Positions 1 through 12,000 of a stretch of DNA of 64,000 nt are shown one piece after another. The translations under genes and the position numbers were made by a program. Source of the DNA: Alviniconcha marisindica. Lineage: Eukaryota > Mollusca > Gastropoda > Provannidae. The number at the start of each line of letters is the position of its first letter. The stretch's first letter is position 1. Under the pieces are notes generated by a model, which made no database searches, was not told where the DNA came from, and was given only the letters and a program-made list of their open reading frames with translations. The stretch is from assembly GCA_018857735.1 (NCBI GenBank), contig JABMCL010002031.1, positions 35,001-99,000 of the forward strand, written 5' to 3'.

Positions 1-419
1 AAGTGACTTAAACGAGCTGCTTTGTTTTCACTTCTCAAGTCTCTTTTGAAGGCACTGACGGCATCCAGAGACTGAGGAGGGAACCACAACCGACTGCCCA
101 GCTGTGAAATAGTTTGAACGGAAGTGGCCAGCACTGGCAAGCAGAGACTACACTATCAGTGTCTGCCACAAGGTTTTTGAGCTTCTTTTCAGTTCATGGA
201 ACACTTGTCGACCGCCTCATCTCGAGATAGCTCTAAGCGCTTCACGATGGCAACTATATAGCGTTATTCTCTGCTTCTGGGCAGACCCACTGCACTCTAG
301 TCGTATGCGACTTTGAATGAGTGGCCGTAGCTTTACCGGCACAGCGCGTTTTGAAAGACATCTTCCAGCGCTGTTCCTGGTCTGCTAGGCTGTTGAGGTC
401 TTGCTATCATGTATGCACT

Positions 420-515
420 GTGTGTATCTGGCGCTGTGAATACGCAAGGTTTTGTGTGGAAGTTTTTTATGCGCTATATATAAATTTTCATTCATTCATT
501 TTCATTCATTCATCA
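420..515 (+). repeat. Retroelement 3' end with (CATT)n tail
   Basis: GCAAGGTTTTGTGTGGAAG, GCGCTATATATAAATTTTC and CATTCATTC recur in reverse at 13993-14060 and in degraded form at 33505-33575. Confidence 0.45.
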
Positions 516-539
516 TACGGGTCAGTGACATCATTGTGG

Positions 540-1265
540 CAGATCGTGTTGTCTGTGAAGAGTCTGCAGGTAGAAGTCAGTCCCTCTGGTAAGTCGTTTA
601 CGTAGAGCAAGAACAGGCTCGGCCCAGGGACAGAACCTTGTGGGACACCGGATTCCACTGCTGGGATGGAACAAACTGATCTTGATCCATTGACGACGAC
701 TGCCTGTTTTCTGTCAAAGAGAAAGTTCTCAACTCATCGGTTGAGTTCCAGACCTGCCATATTGCTGGAATTTATGGACAAGACGGCTGTGGCTCATTTG
801 ATCGAATGCTTTAGAGACGTCCATGTTTAGCACATCTTCTTGGCATCCTTTTTCGAGCGCTTGAGACACCTCATCCACGACTCGCAGCAACTGGGACTCA
901 CAGGATCTGTCTCGACGAAGGCCATGCTGCTCCGGACGAAGGATCCGATGTTCTTCCACATATCCCATGATGCTGCTGACTACCATGGCTCAAGAAGCTT
1001 GCAAGATGAGGTGAGGGAGATGGGCAGGTAATTTTCAGCCTTGTATCGTTCCCCTTTCTCGAACACGGGTGCGATATGAGCCGATTTCCAGTCCCGGCTT
1101 TGGTACAATGCCAGACTTCATAGAGGCTCTGTAGATCAGAGTTAGTGATGGGGCGATCTCTGATGTAACTTCCTTGAGGACCCAGGGGTTGATATCATCC
1201 GGTCCGGTGGCTTTTGTCGGATTTAGCTGCTTCATGAGGTAAGGTGTTTTAGAGGTTAAGATCAA
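540..1265 (-). mobile_element. Degenerate LINE reverse transcriptase fragment A
   Basis: On the minus strand, NPTKATGPDDINPWVLKEV (RT block 1), DWKSAHIAPVFEKGERY, LNMDVSKAFDQMSHSRLV (RT block A), SGVPQGSV (block B) and a decayed LFTDN in place of the catalytic F/YADD lie in this order in several frames. Frameshifts and stops show it is dead. Typical of jockey/CR1-clade LINEs. Confidence 0.75.
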
Positions 1266-1284
1266 GGGATCAGCATGGGCACCA

Positions 1285-1650
1285 CTGAATGGAGGGCGGT
1301 ACTGTGTATGCCAAACGGCATGTCCTAGACGTTAGACCAGAATGTTGTCATCTGCTGTGTCAAAGCCGGTAGCTGATAGGTCAAGCGGAGTTAGAACAGA
1401 CACACTTTCCTGGTCAAGAGAGCGTAGAAGGTCACTGACAACTTGCCTCGGTGCCGTGTCCAGGTCTGGGTGCAGGCAGACTGAAATGGGTTGAGGAGCT
1501 GATTAGCGGCTAGATCGTTGAAGAGCTGAGAGAGGTTGCTTTCTCTATAATCTTTGAAAGAAACTTGTGAGTGACGAGAGATTAGAAAGGCGAAATCTCC
1601 TCAGATCATTGTGGTCAAGGCTAGATTGCTTACGAAGGGGGTTTACAATG
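1285..1650 (-). mobile_element. Degenerate LINE reverse transcriptase fragment B
   Basis: The minus strand reads SSLDHNDLRRFRLSNLS, then in another frame VVSDLLRSLDQESVSVLT and a DLSAxxFDTxDDNIL block. It resembles the fragment at 31423-31905 more than it does fragment A, so two different LINE copies abut near 1270. Confidence 0.6.
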
Positions 1651-1679
1651 GCAGTTTTGCAGTACTACCGTCATGCAAC

Positions 1680-3180
1680 GTTTGAACTTTCTGACGTCGA
1701 GTATCCACGAAAATCCCGTTAATTTGGTCCCACACACCATAGACCAATATTGTGTACCTTCTCTCTGGAAAATGTCCACTGTTATTCCTGTCCCGAACTT
1801 GAAAAGTCTGCTCCAAAACAACTTAACGATCTCCGCTCTGTTGCCCAGACATCGCTTGTGATGAAAACTCCGGAAAAGATTGTGAAGTCATTCATTCTGT
1901 CTGCTGTTCCGCCCATGCTTGGTCCACTACAGCGTGCACACGGGGCAGGTAGGGGTGTCGAAGATATCAAGCTGTTCCTTTGGGGTAAATTGTGTAAGTA
2001 CTTGGAGCTGCCGCAGTCTCACGCTCGAATGCTCTTTGTTGACCTCTCTTCTGCGTTTAATAAATGTTGCAACCTATATTTTAGCTCAGGAGTTGATTTC
2101 AAATTTTTGTCTTGGGCATGACCTGGTTTTGTGGATTGTCTTCTTCTTTTTTTCTTTTTTCTTTTTTTCAACAGACAGATGCCAACAAGTGTTTGTGAAC
2201 ATGTCCTCAGCGCGAGCTGTCACTTGTAGTGGATCCCACCAGGGGGGTGTTCTTTCTCCCCTCCTCTACAGCCTGTGTACGGATGACTGCTGCAGTAACC
2301 AAGGGAACTGTTACTTGGATAAGTTTGCTGATGACAGTGATGTACTTTCTCTCCTTCTGGGAACACAAGACGGTCACGGTGCAGCCTTAGATGGCTTCAC
2401 AGAATGGTGTGACGAGTCGTATCTTGACCTGACTGTGAACAAAACTACAGAGATGATATCTGGGGGCGGGGATAGCTCAGTGGTTAGAGCGCCGGACTCG
2501 TGATTGAAAGGTCGCGGGTTCGAATCCCTGCAGGAGCGGCGGGAGAATTTTCTTCTCCAGGGTCGACTTTCTGTGCTGACTCTTATTTCGGTATCCGTTC
2601 CACCCCCGTGTTACCGCAGTAGCACGTAAAAGATCCCGGTCATTCTGCCAAAAGTGCAGGTGGCAGGTTACAGCTAACACCTTACGTATGTGGCTTTGCA
2701 TGAAGTGACATGGAGCATGGTTGTATGGTGTACACAGACCTTGCGCCGAGACGGCAGCAGTTTCATGTGGCACCAGCCATGCCAGCGCTGTAAGTACACC
2801 ACTTCGTGGATATTAAAAAAAAATAAAAAAACGCTATAAAAAGCTAGTCACTCATGTAGAATTACATGCGAGCGCAGTGAGTCTGCTCAAGAGAGCGGAG
2901 AATAGCGCTATATAAGCGATCATCAATCAATCAATCAGGGCACACTCGCTGGGTGATCCAGATACATCACGAAAAGGTGGAAACAGTTCACTGGTATAAA
3001 TACCTCAGAACGATCTTTGAGGACACCCTGAAATGGGATCTTAACACTGAGGCCACCACTAAGAAATGACACCAGTGACTCCATCTGCTGCAGAAGCTCA
3101 GATCTTTTAACGTTGATCCAATTGTTCTTAAGCAGTTTTATAATTGAGAACGTTTTGATCTTTTCTTTCATTTGCTGGTT
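1680..3180 (+). mobile_element. Degenerate LINE fragment C, interrupted by a SINE
   Basis: Plus-strand RT blocks: KQLNDLRSVAQTSLVMK, ARMLFVDLSSAFN, GSHQGGVLSPLLYSL, DKFADDSDVLSLL (YADD-like box), TEWCDESYLDLTVNKT. The frame breaks at about 2463, where a SINE begins, and resumes near 2950 with IHHEKVETVHWYKYL and KLRSFNVDPIVLKQFYN. Frameshifts at about 2085 and stops make it inactive. Confidence 0.75.
2466..2938 (+). mobile_element. tRNA-derived SINE, family 1 (full length)
   Basis: The head (2468-2530) looks like a tRNA, with A box TAGCTCAGTGG (2473-2483) and B box GGTTCGAATCC (2517-2527), but lacks a 3' acceptor stem. A ~350 bp body and a tail of repeated ATCA after TATATAAGCG follow. It splits LINE fragment C. 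Related copies lie at 31905-32125 and 48590-49045. Confidence 0.8.
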
Positions 3181-3426
3181 TTATAATATTAATACCAAGC
3201 AAAGAAACTCATTGCAGAAAAGTGTATTTTCGCTCCAAAATAATATTATGTGGTGAAGTTAGCACTTTATTCTTGGGTTGTGTGCCCAAGAGATTTTACA
3301 CCAAGTGGAAGCTGTTTTAAAGGACTCTGATCATGCCCTGTATGTGGAGTTGGAACGCTTGCCCCATGGGCGTTTGTTCAGACCATTGGCACACGAAACT
3401 AGCAGAAGAGGAAACGCTTTTGTTCC

Positions 3427-3640
3427 CACTGCAGTTCAACTCNGGACTCAACAGGGCCTGATCAGCCACCTGAACTGTCTCAACCATTGTGTGTTGTTCC
3501 CACTGCAGTTCCACTCCTCCACAGGGCCTGATCAGCCATCTGAACTGTCTCAACCATTGTGTGTTGTTCCCACTGCAGTTCCACTCCTCCACAGGGCCTG
3601 ATCAGCCATCTGAACTGTCTCAACCATTCTGTGAGTTTAT
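3427..3640. repeat. Tandem array, 70-74 bp x 3
   Basis: Unit begins CACTGCAGTTCCACTCC and contains GGGCCTGATCAGCCATCTG. The assembly has one N at 3443. Confidence 0.8.
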
Positions 3641-3942
3641 CGGAATAACTGTCTGACTAGGCTCGAGTAGAGTGTATGGACCCAGCGATGTGCGAGTGTG
3701 TGTGATGATAGTGGTGGTGTGTGTATGTCGGCTGGCCGAGGAGAATGTGTGTCGTTGTCCAGGGGGATACGATTTTTCTGCTGTAATAATTTGTCGAATG
3801 GTTTTTGCTTTTTAAATCCAATATGTCTGTCTGTTATTAATTTTAATGCTTCTGACTTGCTCCGATGTTTTTACATATTGCTCTTTAACGAACCTTTAGT
3901 AGTTAGCCCAACTGCCCTGTAAAGGATGATTAAAGTATGTTG

Positions 3943-4098
3943 ACCACACACACACGAACGCGCGCGCGCGCACACACAAGCAAACAAAAAAGAAGAAAGA
4001 AAGAAGAACGGAAACTGCTCGATTGAAGTGAGACGCGAAATAAAACAACAACAAAACAGAAACACAGAAACACACACACACACGCACACACACACGCA

Positions 4099-4168
<70 letters not shown>
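3943..4168. repeat. (CA)n microsatellite cluster
   Basis: Interrupted CA/CG/CGCA runs. Confidence 0.9.
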
Positions 4169-4171
<3 letters not shown>

Positions 4172-4375
4172 GGAGAGACAGGGCACACAAACACGCGGCC
4201 AATGGGAATGGCGCTTCGGGAAGGATGAGAAAGATACTATCTGCTAGACGATGTCTTTTCGCAGCGTGCGATACTTAAGCTTTCGCTTGTTGTAAATAGT
4301 TTGGTCAGGAGTTGTGTGCACATTGCAGCGAGTTTAACCAGAGACAATGCACTAGCCGTACTGTCTCTTTAACTC

Positions 4376-4830
4376 GGCTTACAAAATGGGGCTTTACATG
4401 AATTTACAAAATGGGGTTTTACATGAATTTACAAAATGGGGTTTTACACGAATTATCTATTATTATCATGACCAACACACTCAGAATCAACAAACACACC
4501 ATGATCAACACACATAATCAACACACCGTGATCAACACACAGAATCAACACGCCATGATCAAACACAGAATCAACACGCTATGATCAAACACAGAATCAA
4601 CACACCATGATCAAACACAGAATCAACACACCATGATCAACACACCGTGATCAACACACAGAATCAACACACCATGATCAACGCACACAGAATCAACACA
4701 CCATGATCAACACAGAATCAACACACCATGATCAACACACAGAATCAACACACCATGATCAATACACTCAGAATCAGCAACCACCATAATCAACACTGGC
4801 AGACAACAAACATCACTATGATCAACACAT
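4376..4830. repeat. Two adjoining tandem arrays (25 bp and ~27 bp)
   Basis: ACAAAATGGGGTTTTACATG x 3, then a degenerate array of AATCAACACACCATGATCAA. Confidence 0.8.
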
Positions 4831-5073
4831 TCAGTCAGAATTATCCCAAATACACATACATTTCTGTTGCTTTTATTTGTAATAAAAATGTATCAACAAC
4901 ATTTTTAAGAGGGGTTATGCGATGGGTTTGAATCGTTTACAAAGAAATAAGAAATACAAGTTGTACAAGTTTTGTCATAGCCAAGTCTTCATGAGCTGAC
5001 TGACAAAACTTACACACCGTTTGTTTCATGGTAAACCATAAAGAAAACCATTTGCGTGAACCGTTTATTACAG

Positions 5074-5186
5074 GTATCTACACTAAACCATACTGGCATG
5101 GATTCCGCTTTGAGCGTGGCATGATGACAAACCTTCCATCTTTGGTAACAGCCATGTTACGCTATGCAGCTGAACGCACAATTTAA
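5074..5186 (+). CDS. Exon-like open segment of unknown affiliation, ending in a stop
   Basis: An acceptor-like TTTATTACAG is followed by 36 open codons (IYTKPYWHGFRFERGMMT then NLPSLVTAMLRYAAERTI) and TAA at 5184-5186. It could be the last exon of a gene further left, or chance: part of it is also open on the other strand. Confidence 0.2.
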
Positions 5187-5514
5187 GGATTTAGCCACAT
5201 ACTCAGTGTACTTGCGGTTAAATGTATGTACATTTCTCGTCTCAACGCAGACAAACAAGAGTCAAAGATTACACTTAACAGTTAACAGCATTTACACAAA
5301 GCAAAGGAGAAAGAACTTTATATCATTGTTGTGGTGTATCCATAGGCCTCCTAGCAGCTAAAACAGTAGTCTTCTAAAAAAAAAAAAAAAAAGCTGTGCT
5401 AATACTCCAAATGACTTTTGCCTCTAATTTTTACAATCTATTCAATTTTAATACTAGAACTGAAGTTATATCCGTAGACTGGAGTGTGAAACTGTACAGA
5501 TGACTCCATAGTGG

Positions 5515-5930
5515 TCAAAGCCTGTCACGCACCAACCCAGGCACATGACTAGGCAGTAGGTCTATGTCAAAGCCTGTCACGCACCAACCCAGGCACATGA
5601 CTAGGCAGTAGGTCTATGTCAAAGCCTGTCATGCACCAACCCAGGCACATTAGGCAGTAGGTCTATGTCAAAGCCTGTCATGCACCAACCCAGGCACGTG
5701 ACTAGGCAGTAGGTCTATGTCAAAGCCTGTCACGCACAAACCCAGGGACATGACTTGGCAGTAGGTCTATGTCAAAGCCTGTCACGCACCAACCCAGGCA
5801 CGCGACCAGGCAGTAGGTCTATGTCAAAGCCTGTCACGCACCAACCCAGGCACGTGATCAGGCAGTAGGTCTATGTCAAAGCCTGTCACGCACCAACCCA
5901 GGCACATGACTAGGCAGTAGGCCTACGTGG
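5515..5930. repeat. 52 bp tandem array x 8
   Basis: Unit contains CCTGTCACGCACCAACCCAG and GGCAGTAGGTCTATGTCAAA. Ends at the border of the exon-like segment 5934-6060. Confidence 0.9.
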
Positions 5931-5933
5931 CAG

Positions 5934-6060
5934 TCAAAATTGTGGTTCCATGTTATCTGAACGTGTTGATGCTATTAAACTGTACGACTTGGATGCCCGT
6001 GGACTGAACAGTGCAACGTCTAGAAATCAGCATATTGCGGGTTGGCACAAGGCTGCTGAC
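5934..6060 (+). CDS. Candidate exon, unknown protein
   Basis: The acceptor GTGGCAG|T is followed by 42 open codons including SMLSERVDAIKLYDLDARGL and NSATSRNQHIAGWHKAAD, ending at the donor GAC|GTGAGA. Composition is like a globular protein. The 52 bp array at 5515-5930 ends at its 5' edge. Confidence 0.35.
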
Positions 6061-9000
6061 GTGAGAATTTGACTGGAGTTTGAGTGACAGCTTTCTTGTC
6101 ACTTCAGTGAACTCTTCCAGCAGCTTCAGTCTGCTTCAGTCCTCTTCCTCGTTCAAAGGCCGTCTGTGCCATCGTTTCCACTTAAGTAAACATGGTGCTT
6201 AACGTCCACAGAAACCATGGAGACGGGGAGAAGTGGGGGAAAGGGGTATGGAGGTGGGGTACACTGTCACCACCAGAATGACTTCTGCATTAAGTGGGCA
6301 GTGATGAGAGCCATTTTAATGTTTCATTAATTGTGAGGGACAAAGTCACAAGACAGCGTTCACAGACCACAACTTTTGAAGAGAAAGGAGAGCCGAAGCA
6401 GTTTCGAACCAAGGTCCTTCTGCTTACCAGCCTAACGCCTTACCGCTGGGCCAAACCGGCTCACACATTTCCACTTCAGCTAAACAACCCTTTTATAGTT
6501 CCTGCCATTGTCAACTCACGTTTCAATCATCTATCCACAAAGTCATAACAAACTGCTGTTCAACCATCACCTGTCATCAAAACAGGTAAACAACATATGG
6601 AATTATCAATCACCTGTTCTTTTCCACCACCTTCTGACCAGTAAAGCACCGTAGATGAATCAACCTGCAAAAAGAATTGCAGAGTACACACACACCCAAA
6701 GTAATCAATATTTTCACAACACTGTCAACAAATTATGAGGCACATCTGTGCGGGCGTTACCACCGTACAATGATGAGTGATAAAGTTGGCAACATACTGT
6801 CATCATGATGGTAATAAATCTACCGTATATAATGTTAGTCACTTTCAGGGAAACAATTTGGGGGTATAATTGTCATCATGATGGCAATACATGTCCAGTG
6901 CATAATATTAGTCACTTCTAGGGAAACAATTTCTGGGCATAACTGTCATCATGATGGCAATTAATACATGTACAGTGGGAAACAATTGCTGGCAGAGTCC
7001 AAAAAACCAAACCAAACAAAAACCCTGATCTTTTTCTTTTCTTTTGAATAGCCACTGCAGGGCACAGTCAAAACTCATTCAATGACCAGTGTTTTTTTCC
7101 ACTCCCTAAGTAAACATGGTGCTTAACATCCACAGAAACCATAAGGCTTATTAGGGACGGGGAGAAGGGGGGAAGGAGGTACGGAGGTGGGGGAAGAGGG
7201 AGATTATATATCTATCACTACACTGTCACCACCAGAATGACTCCTGCATTAAGATGGGCAGCGATAAGAGCCATTTTAATGTTTCATAACTGTGAGGGAC
7301 AAAGTCACAAGACAGTGTACACAGACCACAACTTTTGAACAGAAAGGAGAGCTGAAGTGGATTTGAACCGAGGTCCCTCTGCTTACCAGCCTAACGCCTT
7401 ACCACTAGGCCAAACCGGCTGACGTCTTCACTTCCTAGACTGAAATGCACAGAAATTCAGTTAACCAGCATTATTTTTTCACTCCCTAGACTGAAACCCA
7501 CAGAAATTCAGTTAACCAGAATTATTTTTTCAATCCCAAGACTGAAACCCACAGCCAACCAGCATTTTGTTATTCCCTAGACTGAAATGCATATGACCCT
7601 CTACCCACCATTCAATTTTTTTATAGTAATAATAAACAAGTCGTAGTAATAATAAATAGTCATAGTAATATTAAACACTCACAGTAATACTAAGCAATGA
7701 AACAGTGTTAAAAAACACTCTTAGTAATAATAAAGTCACAGTAATAATAAACAGGCATAGTAACAGTAAACAGATATAGTAATAATAAACAATAAGCAGT
7801 CAGAGTAATAATAACCACCGTAATAATAAACACCATTATTACATTTATGTTACTGTGCCACATCCTGCTGCAAATAGTCATTCTTCTGGCACATCAGACA
7901 GGAGTAAATAATGCACTTGCGCCATGCATCAAAATGTATGTACACATGCAAATACATGCTCACACACAGCCACAAACATATGCACACAAACACACCGTCA
8001 CACACACACACAGACACACACTGAGTACATTCTGTTATTCATGTACATGGAGGAAAATCTCGAGGGAACAAAAAAACAAACAACATTCTTGGTTACTTAG
8101 TTCTTGCAGTTTGTCCCATTTCTGCACAGAGCATTGTGACAACAGGTCGTGTCAAAACAAAAATACAGTACACAGGCCACTTGACACAAAAATCTCTGTA
8201 AACTCAAAGTGCTCAGACGACTCACAGTCAATATCGAACTACAAAATGTTGTCTCCCGTAATAAAAACGCAAACAAAATACGCAGACCGATGCTTATCAG
8301 GTGCACCGAGGCCACGGTCCCCTGACCTTCCCCAGGACGAAGACGAGCAGATGAGCGTGTACTTAGAAAACTGATGTCTTAGCCAAATGTAATAACTGCA
8401 TGTTTTTTTCTCAAGACACTGCGGCCCAATGATTATGCACCACCACATCAAGTTTGTTGCACAAAACGCTCAGCTGTTCAGAACTTACCTTCCAGGCAAT
8501 GCCCGGACACACAGACAGGCGGACACAAGGACACACACACAGACAGGCAAACACACAGACAGGTGGACACAAGGACGCACACACAGACAGACAAACACAC
8601 AGACAGGTGGACACAAGGACACACACACAGACAGGCAAACACACAGACAGGTGGACATACAGACAGGTGGACACAAGGACACAGACAGGCAAACACACAG
8701 ACAGGTGGACACAAGGACACACACACAGACAGGCAAACACACAGACAGGTGGACACAAGGACACACACACAGACAGGCAAACACACAGACAGGCAAACCC
8801 ACAACAGGTGGACACAAGGACACACAGACACAGACAGGTGGACACCCACACAGACGTACACACAGACAGGCAAACACAGACAGGTGGTCACACAGACAGG
8901 TGGACACAAGGACAAAAAGACAGGCAGACAGACAGACACAATGATTCCAGTACATCTCCCACCCTAACTTTGTTATGGGCAGTATAAAAAATACCCAAGT

Positions 9001-12000
9001 AATCATAAATGCTTTTGGCTGAATTTGGAAATGTACAAATTATTTCCCTTAAGTACATAGTAACATTCCAAGCTACCAACAACAAAACTGTAACATTCCA
9101 AGCTACCAACAAGAAAACTTTGCACAAATGTTTTAACAATCAATACATGATCAAATAATAACCTATTAGTTCTACCTCTGATGCCCCTTTGACCTTGATG
9201 GTCAATGTCATCAAAGCCGGTATGAAGGGGTGAAGCTCCCTAAAACAATGTCAGCACAAGTTCAACACTGAAGTTTTTTGTCAAGGTAGGCAATGCATCA
9301 CTTCTTGTCTATAGACCGGTTTAACCCCTTCACTGCCATGTCACAGGAAAACGACCAATAAAAGTGTGACATTTAAAACCTGTAAACCTTCTTTTTTGCA
9401 CTGGCACGTGAAAGGATTGTCATCAAAACGCATAGCACTGAAAGTAGACGTGTTATCGGACCGGAAAATATTCTGTTTGCAAGGATGTCCGTGACTTTCA
9501 GCCCAGACATTTTATGGACTGGGGCAGTGAAGGGGTTAAACCAAAGTAAAAAGCAGCATCCTATGCTCAATATTGTCTGTGTATCCACACCATGTTTGAT
9601 CTTGATCAGATAAAAACTTGTGAAAAATGAGCTTTTTAATTGACCTGTCTTATATCACTGTGACTTTGAGATACCATGAAGTTTGCTATTAAAGTTCAGT
9701 ACATAATGTCATCCTAAGGTCTGTCACTTATCACATTTATGTATACTACTATCATGAAGTCTGTCGCGTATCACATTTATGTATACTACCACCATGAAGT
9801 CTGTTGCGTATCACATTTATGTATACTACCACCATGAAGTCTGTTGCGTATCACATTTATGTATACTACCATCATGAAGTCTGTTGCGTATCACATTTAT
9901 GTGTCCAAGAAAACTGCAACGTTAAAAGTTTTTGCCCTGCCCAGATAGCTGGCCACACAACCCAACGTTGACCATTACACACACTCACTCTGTTGTGTGT
10001 AAATAATAAAGCAGCAATGCAGAAAGACTTGGAATGGGTTGCTGTTGCCGTTTGGACTGCAGGCATAAGTACTAAGCTTGGCTGCAAGGATCTGAGCTTA
10101 GTCACCACAGACTCTGAGACAAACAACAGCATAGAACAGGAATTGCCTATGAGTGCGACTGGCACAGTTACAGTGGGAGTAGTCTCTTCACAGGATGCCC
10201 TTCATCCAACTGCTCTTGCAGAAGAATCATTGTGAGTTTGTCTTCCTTCTTTTTTTGAAGCTGTGTTCCCCTAACTAATCAGCCAACTGGCTGGCCACTG
10301 ACATGTGACAAGGAAGATTCACCTGACCGTACTTTGCGACTGACCACTAACATGTGACAAGGAAGATTCCCACTATGTGACAAGGAAGATTCCCACTGAC
10401 AATGTGACAAGGAAGATTCCCACCGACATGTGACAAGGAAGATTCACCTGACCATACTTTGCGACTGACCACTAACATGTGACAAGGAAGATTCCCACTG
10501 ACATGTGACAAGGAAGATTCCCACTGACAATGTGACAAGGAAGATTCACCTGACCATGCTTTGTGACTGACCACTGACAATGTGACAAGGAAGATTCACC
10601 TGACCATGCTTTGTGACTGACCACTGACATGTGACAAGGAAGATTCACCTGACCATGCTTTGTGACTGACCATTGACAATGTGACAAGGAAGATTCACCT
10701 GACCATGCTTTGTGACTGACCACTGACATGTGACAAGGAAGATTCACTTGACCATGCTTTGTGACTGACCACTGACAATGTGACAAGGAAGATTCACTTG
10801 ACCATGCTTTGTGACTGACCACTGACAAGGAAGATTCACCTGACCATGCTTTGTGACTGACCACTGACATGTGACAAGGAAGATTCACTTGACCATGCTT
10901 TGTGACTGACCACTGACAATGTGACAAGGAAGATTCACTTGACCATGCTTTGTGACTGACCACTGACAATGTGACAAGGAAGATTCACTTGACCATACTT
11001 CCTCAGCCAAATCCTGGACAAAGCTACACCTTACGAGGTAAGCCTTGCATGTCCGTAGTAATTTAGCTTCGGCATGCAACAGCTACAGCTGTCCAGAGTC
11101 TTTAGTGTACATCATTGCTATAAACATAAATTATAATTTAACAGCACTTGGAGATAAGAATCCAACAGGGCTTGCCCCATGTTTACAGCCGACTCCCTTC
11201 TGTAGAACTGGGTGAATGTTGACTCTGAGCTCCATCCAGCTGCTCGTAGCACATCACTGGCACGCCACTGGAGAGTGCTGCCCATATGCTGGCTGCACAT
11301 GTAATGCGTGCACTAAATTATTTAGTGTCAACACCTGCTCTGTTGAGCACATGTCGCAGCCATCTGGCCAGTGTGTTTCTGCTAATGGCAATGTGTTTTT
11401 GCTAACAGGCTTGGTAACTGGTAACTCAGCATCAGTTGGTTTTCCTTCCCTTGGATTTCCTTCATCCTGCAAAGGTACTCTTTTAATACTGACACAATAC
11501 ACAGTTTTTCATTTTGAGGGAAAGGGCAAGGGGGGGCATATTTTTCTGACCCAATTCTGAACTTGGCCAGTAAAATATTGAATTTTACATTCCCGACCCA
11601 GTTGTAAATTTGGCCAGTAACATACTGCATTTTACAGTCATCATTTTCATAGAGCAGAAACGGCACAAGACATGACAGAAATTTGACACAAGATGTGCCA
11701 TGTCTTAAAATGCTGACAAGTGAACAACCTTGTAAAAAATAACGTCAAACAAGTGGTTACAGTGTTTTGCCAGCTGGTCCTTACAACCGGTTTTGTTGTC
11801 ATCTACATAGAAGACTTCATCAATGACTGTTCCCAACGCAACAACGCTATACGCTGTTGGGTTATTTCATATTTTGCGTGTCTAGTGTTTCTACAGGATA
11901 AAAGCTATCGATGATAATGATTGTGCTTCATCTTTGACTTAAGTCGGTGGGTGGTTTTCTTTTCACAGGCTGTGCATTGCTGCACAGTTCAGTCCAGTTC

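Noticed and set aside
2468..2530. A genuine tRNA gene
   Set aside because: A and B boxes are good, but the 3' acceptor stem is missing and the sequence runs into a SINE body repeated elsewhere.
5515..5930. CRISPR-like regular repeats (also 10290-11000 and 35345-36185)
   Set aside because: Units are contiguous with no unique spacers, and the window is clearly eukaryotic.
8429..8944. Open frames of 150-177 codons on both strands
   Set aside because: Entirely the ACAGACAGG array; Cys/Val or Thr/Gln low-complexity translations, all frames open because of the repeat.
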